64,000 nucleotides of DNA from Bombyx mori (taxonomy: Eukaryota > Arthropoda > Insecta > Lepidoptera > Bombycidae): the NCBI RefSeq assembly GCF_030269925.1, contig NC_085127.1, positions 4,223,501 through 4,287,500 on the forward strand. The letters are read 5' to 3'. The first letter of the stretch is position 1. Every line of letters begins with the position of its first letter. Under the pieces are notes generated by a model. That model was not told the origin of the DNA. It worked only from the letters and a program-made list of their open reading frames with translations, and made no database searches. Positions 12,098 through 22,977 of the stretch are shown piece by piece. A program made the translations under genes and the position numbers.

Positions 12098-12548
12098 AGC
12101 AAAATGTTCACATAAATAAATACGTGATTTTTTTTTCCGTCTATTGCTTACAGGAAGGTCGCATTTAACATGCACTGACTTCCGTGACCGGATTCCAAAT
12201 TGCTATTTAACCTTAACAGCCATTGTAATAAGTTTCAAAATAATTGCAAAGTTTTTAGTTATCTAAAAATAATTATCAAGACAAACAGGCTTCCGTATTC
12301 ATGACTCCGATAATCCTCAACGCATTATTTTTAGTTTATAAATATGAATGAGCCTAGAGTTTTATCCGTATCGACCTTCTGCGGTAGTCGCGATGCGAAT
12401 AGAACGTAATGGGCGTGTTTTGGGTACCAGACTTTTTGTCTAAGGCTTACTTAAAGCATGTGACACGGGCTGTACTATCTAAAACATGTACAACCTACCT
12501 TCGAGGAGTACAAACCTTTTCGGATTGTATACTACGATTATAAGTGAC
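12098..12548. other. No supported gene
   Basis: No motif, splice-bounded exon or clear transposon terminus was found. Confidence 0.5.
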
Positions 12549-12790
12549 ACTGGTGGTAGGACCTCTTGTGAGTCCGCACGGGTAGGTACCACCGCCCCGC
12601 CTATTTCTGCCGTGAAGCAGTAATGCTTTCGGTTTGAAGGGTGGGGTAGCCGTTGTAACTATACTGAGACCTTAGAACTATATCTCAAGGTGTGTGGCGC
12701 ATTTACGTTGTAGATGTCTATGGGTTCCAGTAACCACTTAACACCAGGTGGGCTGTGAGCTCGTCCACACATCAAAGCAATAAAAAAAAT
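12549..12790 (+). repeat. BMC1-type LINE 3' unit (copy 6) with shared 3' flank
   Basis: Full unit. After its short A-tail come 35 bases (GTAATTCTAACATTATTTTT through CACCAGCGTG) identical to the sequence after copy 2 at 5811. Both copies also have GGGTAGCCG where most others have GGGCAGCCG. Confidence 0.8.
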
Positions 12791-13264
12791 TTGTAATTCT
12801 AACATTATTTTTATTTACACCAGCGTGATTTAAAAAAACACTGTTTTGTATACAACTTAAAATCATCAACTTAATTCCGACAATTCTGTTTATTTTTTTT
12901 TAAATTTTACTATATACGCTTTTCAAATAATGAATATTTTTGATTCACTGTATATAAGAAGTATTTTCTGATTTTGAATCGAAGACACAATTAAATGTAC
13001 TTTTACGGCTTAATCTCGCGTTTTTATTGTTATTAAATTAATTCAGACGTTTCGAAAACTTTATGTACACAGTTATCGTGATACGTAGACGACAAATCCG
13101 TCAAACATTTAAACATTGCGCTAAAATAGACGATAGTTAGGAAAATAATACAATACCAACCAAAAGAGCGAGACGAATCCGTAAAACTAGTTTCAATTGA
13201 CTCGATAGTTTTAAGCCTAAACTAGACAGCAATATATGTATACATTCAATCACAATTAGTACCA

Positions 13265-13669
13265 TCTATATATTAATACGTGAAGCAAAAACTTTGTATC
13301 CCTTTTTACGAAAATTGCGTGGACGGAGGAGTATGAAATTTTCCACATTTATAGAGAATATAGAGAAGGAGTGCACAAGGCTAATATTTTTTTTAAATAA
13401 TGCATAAAAGATACATTAAATCAATAAAGAAAACATTACACACACTACACACCATGTATTTGACGCATACACGCATGCATACTATTTATTATCAAACTTT
13501 TGTTCTTGACGTTTGTTGTCAAATTTGTTGTTGTTGAATGTTAATATTTTTTATAGTGTAGTCTTGGCGAAATTTGTGATTACAGAAGTATAAAATACAA
13601 TCATAATAGTGTACAAACTTACAATTCCAATAAATTATAGTCGAATTTCGACTACTGCGGGACCTCTAG
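13265..13669 (+). mobile_element. Non-autonomous Helitron (family B, copy 1)
   Basis: Begins TCTATATATTAATACGTGAA and ends CTGCGGGACCTCTAG followed by T. Just before the end is a hairpin (TAGTCGAATTTCGACTA), as expected 10-15 bases from a Helitron 3' terminus. An inverted copy lies at 16028-16445. No ORF. Confidence 0.75.
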
Positions 13670-14149
13670 TTAATAATAAATCGATGAGTGATGCCGAACA
13701 CAAACATACAATAAAAGTAAATTAGGACAATTTGAAACGTATTACCATCGCAAGACCATCAAACGAAACGAGTCGAGATAGCCACGGGGCATCGGACATA
13801 ATAAGAGTCAATAAAACCGAAGTATGACAAGTTTGTGGATCCATCACCATTAACTACGTAATACTCGCTATGAACGACGAATTTATTATCCGACTCGGAT
13901 ACGTACAGATTTAACGGAATGAGATATTAGTCAATGTCAAGGTAACAAAGAACCCCCCAGACGAACGAAACGAGAAAATTAAAGTAAGAGAAACGAATAC
14001 AGCGGAACAATTCCTATTGACTGATGTATTGTCGGGAAAATAGAAAATCGAAATGGCCTCGTACAAGCGGCTCGTTCATATTTATTTTCTGTCAATTTAG
14101 AAGACGAGTGATTTTATTTATTTTTAAAGCATACACCGGTGGCCGAGTA

Positions 14150-14690
14150 CACGGGCTGTACACGACGACTTGGGCCTCGAATCTATCCAGAAATACATGA
14201 AGTCAGCGTCGGAACGGTACTTCGATAAGGCTATGCGTCATGATAATCGCCTTATCGTTGCCGCCGCTAACTTCTCCCTGAATCCTGATCATGCAGGAGC
14301 CAGTCACCGTCGACGCCCTAGACACGTCCTTACGGATCCATCAGATCCAATAACCTTTGCATTAGACGCCTTCAGCTCTAACACTAGGAGCAGGCTTAGG
14401 GACCCCGGTAACCGTACTCGTCGAACTCGACAAAGAGTTCGCCGTGCAACCTAACCCATGAATCAGCTCGCTGAGTTTCTCGCCGGATCTTCTCAGCGAG
14501 TCGCGATTCCGATCCGGTAGTAGATTCATTCGCGAAGCAGCTACTCTTGAGCTGTTAGGTCTCCTTCGGAGGCGCTCGGGTAGCTGTTAGCAAATCCCAC
14601 CCCTCCTGGCTGATCCTTTGCTCGCCCATCTGTCCTGGTGAAACTGGAAAGGCCTCCGGGCCACCAAAAATCCTTCAATAATAAAAAAAA
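14150..14690 (+). pseudogene. 5'-truncated Jockey-type LINE: ORF2 C-terminus plus 3' UTR
   Basis: Codons from about 14170 to 14454 encode the end of a reverse-transcriptase ORF2: ESIQKYMKSASERYFDKAM, then RRRPRHVLTDPSDPITFALD and an Arg-rich tail. I recall this C-terminus from lepidopteran Jockey-type 'endonuclease-reverse transcriptase' proteins. A ~230-bp 3' UTR follows, ending GGAAAGGCCTCCGGGCCACC and an A-rich tail near 14690. No RT or endonuclease core is present, so the copy cannot move by itself. Its 3' UTR resembles the Bm1 SINE body (CTCGCCGGATCTTCTCAG, GATCCGGTAGTAGATTC). Confidence 0.75.
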
Positions 14691-16027
14691 AACACGGCCT
14701 AATTGTTCTCGAGTTACCGGAGCCCGTAAACGAAACAACATAAACATAGATAATACACATAAATTAGTTATAGATAAGCAACTCAAACACTCAACAAAAG
14801 TTATTACGGGCGTCGGCCACTAGATGGCCTCGCTTCGATTAGTTTCTCATTGCTCCGGTAGATGGCAGTAACAAATTAACTTTATTTTATTTTATTTTGA
14901 ATGAAGGATTTTGCAAATTTTCAGAACTAAATTTATCAATTTGTCTATAACAAATAAAGAAATAATTTTCTGTGTTTAATTATACAACAATTAAATGCCT
15001 TAACTTTAGCCACACAAGTTTAGGGGCATCCGCTACAAGATGTCGATAGTTTCCATACAAAAAAATATTTGTCTTAAAGTATCGCATTTTCAGGGCCCTG
15101 AACATAAATACCGAAAATCACTGACAGAAATGTGGTGCCATCTAACAGTTTGGCCAACCTCTACTAGGCGACCTGTGTGATCGGGATATTCAAGACCTAG
15201 TTTTTAATTGCTAGCCAGTTACGGCACATTCTAGAAGATAGTCATGTTGACCATTCCCGACTCTGCGTGTACGATATCAACCCTACCTTAGGATACATTG
15301 ACATCTGATTTAAACATCGATTGATACGTTAACACCAGGCACCTTATCGTTTAAGCGCAGACAACTTCTAAATGTATATATGGGCGTGATATCTCGATCA
15401 TCATCATCATCATTAGCCGACAGTCGTCTACTGCTGGAGATAGGCCTCTCCAAACTTACACAACTGAGCCCGATATTAAGCTCTCCTGATCCATTTCTTT
15501 CTAACCACCCATTAGTATTGACCTATAACTACAAAATAACCGTGACGTATAAATCAGAACAATGAAAAACGTTTTTTTCTTCTTTTAAATAAATAACCAA
15601 AGCGTCTCCAGTGGCAATATCCAGCGAAGCCTTAAAAAATAAACATTAACACTAAATAATTAATGCTTTCGACTATAACAATACACATAGCAACGACGAA
15701 TAAATAGCACATTAATTTGAAGACAACTTTAATTAGTATATTAAGATTCGACCATATGAATTATTAATTAATACCTACTAACACACATAAAAGTATACGA
15801 AGATTGTCTTGTATTATTTATTTTTATTTAGACAATGTAAAAATTTTATCACAAGAAAAAATGAGGTTAAATAATCAACAGGCAAACACACAAGGTTGTT
15901 TAATTATTAATTACAAAGAATCAGTGTCCTCTATTCACGGCCGTTGAACAAACTACAATAATTAGTAGTATTATTTACAAACCCTATTTTAAAATAACAC
16001 TTGATCGCTATCAACTAATATTTAATA
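14691..16027. other. No gene; RTE-like tail fragment at 15399-15470
   Basis: At 15399-15470 an (ATC)n tract is followed by TAGCCGACAGTCGTCTACTG and GATAGGCCTCTCC, which resembles a very common lepidopteran LINE 3' end (RTE type, from memory). The remainder lies between two inverted family-B Helitrons and has no coding signal. Confidence 0.5.
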
Positions 16028-16445
16028 CTAGAGGTCCCGCAGTAGTCGAAATTCGACTATAATTAATTGGAATTGTAAATTTGTACACTATTATTATTGT
16101 ATTTTATACTTCTATAATCACAAATTTCGCCAAGACTACACTATAAAAAAATATTAATACAGACAAACAATATTTAATCTATTCTCAATTTGACCACAGA
16201 CGTCAAGAACAAAAGTTTGACAATAAATAGTATTAATGCGTGTGTGCGTCAAATACATGGTATGTAGTGTGGGTAATGTTTTCTTTATAGATTTAATATA
16301 TCCTTTATGGGTTATATAAAAAAAAATATGAGCATTGTACACTTCTCTATATTCTCTATAAGTGTGGAAAATTTCATACCCCTCCGTCCGCGCGATTTTC
16401 GTAAAAAAGGATACAAAGTTTTTGCTTCACGTATTAATATATAGA
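16028..16445 (-). mobile_element. Non-autonomous Helitron (family B, copy 2, inverted)
   Basis: Reverse complement of the element at 13265-13669. The plus strand starts CTAGAGGTCCCGCAGTAGTC with the same hairpin and ends CACGTATTAATATATAGA. The two copies differ by substitutions and small indels. Confidence 0.75.
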
Positions 16446-17439
16446 TAATGTAATACTTGTGGCGTGACGGTACGTTTACGTTAGAACTCTAAAGTTTTTA
16501 TTGGAAATTTTCATACGTCATTACTAATTTAGTTCCTAAAGCCGCAGATTTGGACAGTCGTACAAAAAAATGTCACGAAGATACATTATGTAATGAATAC
16601 CGTCCATCATTACCATTACTATACTCTCTCAAATCGACCGAATCGCAAGATTCCGACCTGTAAATACAATGTTGTACATCTCTCATTTGTTTTTTTTATC
16701 TGCTCTTAGCGTCAACAATAACAATGGCGTCAGAGCTAATGACGGCATGCTAATTTGAAAACAATCTAGTGCATTCCGTCCTTATATTTAATGACGGACC
16801 TATAAAGACCCGATAACTGAAATATGAATAACACCAAAAGTGTTCATTTCAGCTTTTTTAATGTCAGTAATACTAGTACGCGACCGTGGCCATCATTAGC
16901 TCTTACTTCGTCCTATTAACTGAACTGTAACAGATAACAGCATCTACTATTCGTTTTTTTTCTCCTTCCTGAAATTTTCCGGTCGGTCCTTAAGTTCCCA
17001 AAAGCTTAGCGCTTAAGTGTAGTGATACTGGTAGAGTACTTAATGGTAAACCAGGTAGCCAGCCGGCCGTATGTATGGTCGTCAGTCTAAAAGGCCAATT
17101 AAAAAAAATGATGGAGCGAACTGTAATCGAACACAACCGTGCCGGATTAAAAACCACAGACCTACAATTACGTTGTAGTGAGAATGAATTTAATTTATAT
17201 CAAATAGATTACGTTTAAAAGACAATCGCTATTGCGAGTCCGATGTCAGAAAAAAAACCAACCTTGATTTCTAAACACGAGACAGCAAACGTTTATTATG
17301 AGCGGAGTATTTTAAATGACAATCGACAAGGTCAAACGTTCTCTTCGTCCTATAATTTCCCGGTAACTATTTACCACACATCCGGCTTTCAACTAAATCA
17401 TTTTATAATTCAAAACTCTCTGTATTGTTATCCGTATGC
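16446..17439. other. No supported gene
   Basis: A degraded family-2 LINE tail is possible at 17035-17108 (GGTAAACCAGGTAGCCAG, GGCCGTATG, terminal A8). Otherwise nothing was recognised. Confidence 0.4.
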
Positions 17440-17650
17440 CCGTGGTGCTACCACCATATCTATTTTTACCAAGCTTTATTGTACGAAGCGCCATTGATCG
17501 AGGTTTGACAGCTATGGCAGTCGCGTACAATTGAGACTTCAGTATCTCAAAGTAAATACCGCATTCACATTGTGACTTCTATGGCCTCCGGTAATTGGTT
17601 AATACCAAATGAACCGTGTAGATCTCTTCACCTCAATAGACAACTATTGT
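17440..17650 (+). repeat. Strongly diverged BMC1-type unit
   Basis: Keeps scattered landmarks in order: TGCCCGTGGTGCTACCACC, CTATTTTTACC, TTGAGACTTCAGTATCTC, TACCGCATTCACATTGTGA and CTTCTATGGCCTCCGGTAA. Heavily mutated. Confidence 0.5.
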
Positions 17651-17721
17651 TTTTTCATGCTGCATTCAAAATGTTGCTAAAAACTCAATATTACGAATAG
17701 AATTTACTATTACTAATATCA

Positions 17722-17931
17722 TCTATACTAATATATAAATCTACAGTGGTTTTTAAGGATGTTCCGTTATAACTACTGAACCATGCGTCCGATTGTCTTG
17801 CAACTTAGTATCCATGTAGAAAATACATGTATTTAATGGATATTGATATGAGTGTTGGACTCCCTAATAATACTGACAATAAATAATAATGTTAATTTTA
17901 AATGCCAAGCGAAGCGGGCGAGTACGGCTAG
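17722..17931 (+). mobile_element. Non-autonomous Helitron (family A, copy 2)
   Basis: TCTATACTAATATATAAATC at the start and GGGCGAGTACGGCTAG then T at the end. Same interior as the copy at 9053. Confidence 0.75.
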
Positions 17932-19042
17932 TACTATCTAAAGCTACAGCCATTAGGCGACTAAATAAAAATATTTTTTATAGACGAGCAAATGTGAAAA
18001 GAATTCTGAATAATCAGGGCGACCTTTCGACCTTCCAAACCATTCGATACGCTGTACGACCGGATCACCGACGTAATTAAGTACTCGACATATTATTTAG
18101 CTGAATAGCAGGATTGTTTTACGCCTGGAACCGACACGAAACACAGTCACGGTGACGCCGCACTGGCCGTTTATCGACAAAGTTGGCCTATACAAGTGCA
18201 CTCGCCTGGAAAGTTCGAGGCTCTTTTACGTAATGCGGCCCACATAACGCATTTTCGCGCCGATTCATTACGCTCCAGGCGACAGTAAAACTGACCTACT
18301 GAGTTACTGATCTTCGTCTCCAACTAGTGATACTCATTTTTACTGTAAAACTTTTGTCTGTATTCGTGTACTGAAAGTGGAAACTCGATTTGGTCGACTC
18401 ATAAAACTTATGAAATTTTTAGATTTTTCCTTTTTTATTATGTTTCTATAGCTATCTATAAATTTAATGAACCAAATTAAAGCGAAGTAATTTTTTAACA
18501 TTACTTATAAGCTACCATTAATGCTTTTCAAATCGTTATTGTATATTTTATTAGATTATCGTTTTACATTTTGTAATTACGGGCCGCTATCAGAACTTTA
18601 CGATTTACTTTGAATTACCATAATTCATTATGAATTTTAATACCAAATACTAAATTCTTTCACTGTGCGCAATCCAAGAAAAATTGGTTCAGTTTATTTG
18701 GGCTTCTAGAGAATAATCAAAATCATAATCGAACTTTAAATGACGACGATACATTAGATGTGCCAAAAAAAAAATTAATTTGTACATTACTGTTGAAGAT
18801 TTAAATTTCTATGACATCTGGCAACAAAATCGACTCCATCTCAAGAGGATAGAGCCCCGTGAGCTCAGCTACTCGTTCGCTGAGTCTAGTATGACCCTTC
18901 GAGATCACTATAATAGGGTAAGCAAAAAAAAAATCACCATCACTTCTGAGTATTAGGAATAGAAGGAGCCATATCCTTCCTACCATAAAATTATTTTAAA
19001 GCTTCGATTGAAAAAAAATTGTTAATCATATGAAATGATTTT
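17932..19042. other. No gene; possible SINE tail fragment
   Basis: At 18838-18933, CCCGTGAGCTCAGCTACTCG followed by a short A-run resembles a Bm1 or related LINE tail. No exon was recognised. Confidence 0.4.
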
Positions 19043-19145
19043 TTTATGATTGAGGGATTGCTGGTGGCCCGGAGACCTTTCCAGTTTCACCAGGACAGGT
19101 GGGCGAGCAAGCGTTCAGCCAGGGGCGTGAAATTTGGTAACAGCT
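19043..19145 (-). repeat. Jockey-type LINE tail, minus strand
   Basis: Plus strand reads GGTGGCCCGGAGACCTTTCC, then CACCAGGACAGGTGGGCGAG. This is the reverse of the LINE 3' end at about 14620-14690. Confidence 0.7.
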
Positions 19146-21987
19146 ACCCGCGTTACTACAAATTTATATGGCAACTTTCAGTTCGATAATTCTGGGAATA
19201 CTTGAATCCTAGTTAGCAAAAATAAACTAAGTAGATGGCGTGATAAAAAGACCATTCATGTAGGGTATCTTTAATTAAACACATTTATCTAGAGTATAGT
19301 ATTGATATTAATTAACGTTTCGATCAATTTTATAAAAGCCTAGTACATGTTTTTTTCTCTCTTCAGATTTAGTCACTGATATATTTTATTCTTCTTTCTC
19401 TTTTTCGACTTCCTTCAAATAGATTTAAGTCTTTCTATCTAGATGTGGTAGTGGCCTTCTTAGTCGCCATAATGGTTTTATTAATTACATGCACGATAGA
19501 CATAAGTCCAGTTGTTTCTTTACCTAACTACCGTTTCATTATAATGATATGTTATACTTACCTAGATGACGTTAATATAATTACTAAGTTCATTCGATTG
19601 TTACTTTATATAGATTATCCACATTTGCAGACCGACGTACGTACCTAATAATTGAAAGACGTGGTTGTAGATTGAGTGTATTGTATTTTTTTTTTCTTTA
19701 TTTCATCAGAAAACTTCTCAACACATCGGATTTAAGCGGTTGCACTCCATAATGAATGCCACCGCAGCCTTCAATACATATTATTCAATTGGCTTTTCAA
19801 TAGCGACTGCTCTGCCCATCAACCAGAATGCATTAGTGCTTCGGGACAGGATTGGGCAGAATCGTGCTACAAAGCAAGACCACAAAAACACCCCCACGGA
19901 ATAATCGATCGCCTTAAAAATATAATTGCTATTATTTTGTTGTCGGCATTCTTATTTCAGTATTTCAAGTTATCTGTAATACGAAAAGCGTTTCACATAT
20001 TATATGAAAATAACAACAATCGTGATAAATATTTTTTCCGAAAATATGTATGCGACCTTTAAAAATCAGTGCGAAATAGTTTTCGGATAAAACGTTTAAA
20101 TAATCGAAAAAGAATCGCAAACTTTAATTATTGTCATGCGCAATACGTCTGTTCCACAAGAACCGAAAAATTTAAACATACAACAAAGTAACTGACTGAA
20201 TCAGAATAGTACCTATAAATGATTGCGTACAATTATACACGATTTTGGACAATAGCCCGGCATATTATGCGCATACGATATGAGTTCGTGACATCGTAAT
20301 TAAAAGGTTGGTATAGTCATTTTTTTCTACATCGTGAACAATGAAATATTTTATGAATAGCACAAAGAACGATCTAGTATAAACAATGTTAAGAACAATA
20401 GATATTCTTTTAAAATAAATTATTGATACGACGATCTTGTATCGAGATTTTCGTGACATGAGGCTAAAATCGATTTCTTTTTCGCTTCATGGACTCGTGA
20501 CGGTTTTTGGCGCGTAAAATCAGTGTGGTCGTGGCGCCAAAAAACGCGCAGTTTTTCCAAAAAGACATTATCTATCGCTTGAAAGCAATGGATCAAAAAA
20601 CAACATTAGTCTATAAATTAAGACTTTCTTTAAAGTATGTTTGCCAATATTATGTTGGAATTTGACAAAAATCACTGACACCTTATATTTACGCTCATTT
20701 TATGCATAAAACTTAATACATTACCGTTTTGTTGTTATTGATTTTTTTCATTCAAAAAGGAAAAAAAATTGAATATGCTTATTACTAGTAACATTAAATA
20801 TAGCAAAAAAGGCAAATAGGTTGACAGGACTAGAAAGTAATGTTTTATTTTTTCCTATTATTCAATGCTTTCTAACTAGGATAGTGTTCCAAAGTTATTC
20901 TTATAACACACTTAAAATTTTACTTTATTCACCTTTTTTTTTATCTTTGACATTATTCTTCCGCATAATATAACATGAATAAATTATTGCATAAACTGCT
21001 CAGAGCATCTGTGATTCATAATTAAAATTTATGTAATATAAAAATATTCACTTTCGTTATATTCGTAATAATAATATGTGTTTTCAGTTTTCCAGTCATA
21101 TGTAAGTGGTAGTACAGTAAGTAGATATATAGCACATAACAGTTATTTAAATCAGTCATTGCTATCATTTTCATTACTTATTATTCATTCTAACTTATAG
21201 TTGGATGTGGTGAAATAATGATAATTAGGCAAGTTACGATGACCCCTGACAATATTATCAGTTCTGATAGTATATTGACATCTTTAATATTCTAACTGTA
21301 ATTTAAACTTCAATTCGATAACATATTATTTAGTTTTATTATTAGTATTATTGTATTATTTATGTAATAAACTATATTTGGATTTAAATGTTAATGCTCT
21401 TGAAAAATAATTGATCAGATTATTGAAATTATTAATACCTACCCTCTGTAAATTAAAATATTCTGGGAAATAATTTTATACATCATTTTAGGTTTATAAA
21501 GAACTAAATACCAAACTGGTAACGGTATAAAAAAATACGATGTCGTAAGACCGGTACAGATTGCTCAGAAGTCACTTCCTTGATACCAAGAGCAAACAAC
21601 TTTCGCTGGTGAGTGACGGGAGCGCGGGCGCAGCTCGCCAGCACGCGCCTTCACGACACCGCCGAAACATTATCAACACCCGCATGAACTCTTCACTGGT
21701 CAATTACATCTACTTTGTAGTTACGCAAGCCTCCGGAATAGTTAGCAATGCATTCATTCAGGCCATCACAATGTAAATAAAAACTCGTCCGTAGGTAAAT
21801 TTTTTATGTACTAAATATTCCCATAACAATTATGTACATTGTGAGTAACGTACTCCAACGTAAAAAAAAACTTACCGTTTTGTTTATAGCCACTGAATCC
21901 CAAACAAAATAAAACTGTCACTCACACGTTTTTACACTAATATTCACCTCTTGACATACGACATTGTTCAAAGAAAATCAGCGGAAC
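19146..21987. other. AT-rich stretch without a supported gene
   Basis: A GC-richer patch at 21600-21670 stands out but yields no clear exon on either strand. The rest is strongly AT-rich. Confidence 0.45.
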
Positions 21988-21991
21988 TTAC

Positions 21992-22206
21992 GTACGTATT
22001 TCACCATTAAAATTCGATACAAAAGCCACTGTATAAAAACAATAGGACACAACAAAAGTTGTTAAAACCGATCGCAAAATAATGATAGTACAAAACGTAA
22101 ACAGTCTACCTACTTTGACAGAACCAGCCGACAAACTGACGTCTGACACTAGACTCGTGATTGCCATTTGCCAAATGCTAAAATCACTTTCACCTTCAGT
22201 GTACAA
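21992..22206 (-). CDS. Possible first coding exon of an unidentified minus-strand gene
   Basis: An ATG at 22206 opens a 70-codon frame that runs into a consensus splice donor: GGTGAAATACGTAC followed by GTAAGT at about 21992. The peptide starts MYTEGESDFSIWQMAITSLV and has a hydrophobic middle (FTFCTIIILRSVLTTFVVSY). I do not recognise it and see no downstream exon in the 22 kb to the window edge. If real, the gene has a very long first intron and starts divergently about 0.8 kb from SCAMP. It could equally be a 5' UTR exon or chance. Confidence 0.22.
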
Positions 22207-22977
22207 TCAGATCTATTCTTACCTTGACAGAAACATTTATTGAAAGAAAGATATCTTGCCATGAGTAATGGTAAATAAAATTTAACAAGGCCATTGCACT
22301 TCTTTTTACGGAATTTGAATTTTTTTCTTTATTTTGATTAAAATGAAAAAAAAAACTTATATTTGCCTACGAGAACCACAGTAATTTAAGAATGTTTTGC
22401 GCAAACATATGCATTTTATTTTAAAATAAGACTTCGATAATGCTTTCCTTTGGCGAAAATACATGTTTTTTTTTATCAAACATAATATCGACGCTTGAAA
22501 GGCAAAAATAACTAAGCGACAATAACTGCTTTGTACAGAAATGATAGGCAATAACCATATTCGATGCGCAAAAAATATATATTTCTAGGTCTATTAAAAT
22601 CATTTCAATCCTACAGCTACTAGCTAGATTCTACTACAGCTAGATTCGTTAAAATAAATTTTGTTTTCAGGTATTTCGACTTTAAATTAGTCTACTGTAA
22701 AGTTCACGCATTGTCGCTTAGTCACGTTTGCCTTTCAAGTGTCGATATTTATGAACTATTTCGTAGTTTCTAAATTGAAAATTGGATTTTCACACTTTTC
22801 TTTTTTTATCTGACAACACTGTCTTATGTCTGTCACTTTTCGTCATCATCAGTGATCTGTCATCCTATTTTGATTGTCTGTTTTTAGTGTAAAAATACTG
22901 TAGAGAAATAATTAAAACTTTCCTTTGTGTTGGTGATACATTGAAAACTAAATAATAGTGCCGAAAACTTATTAAGG

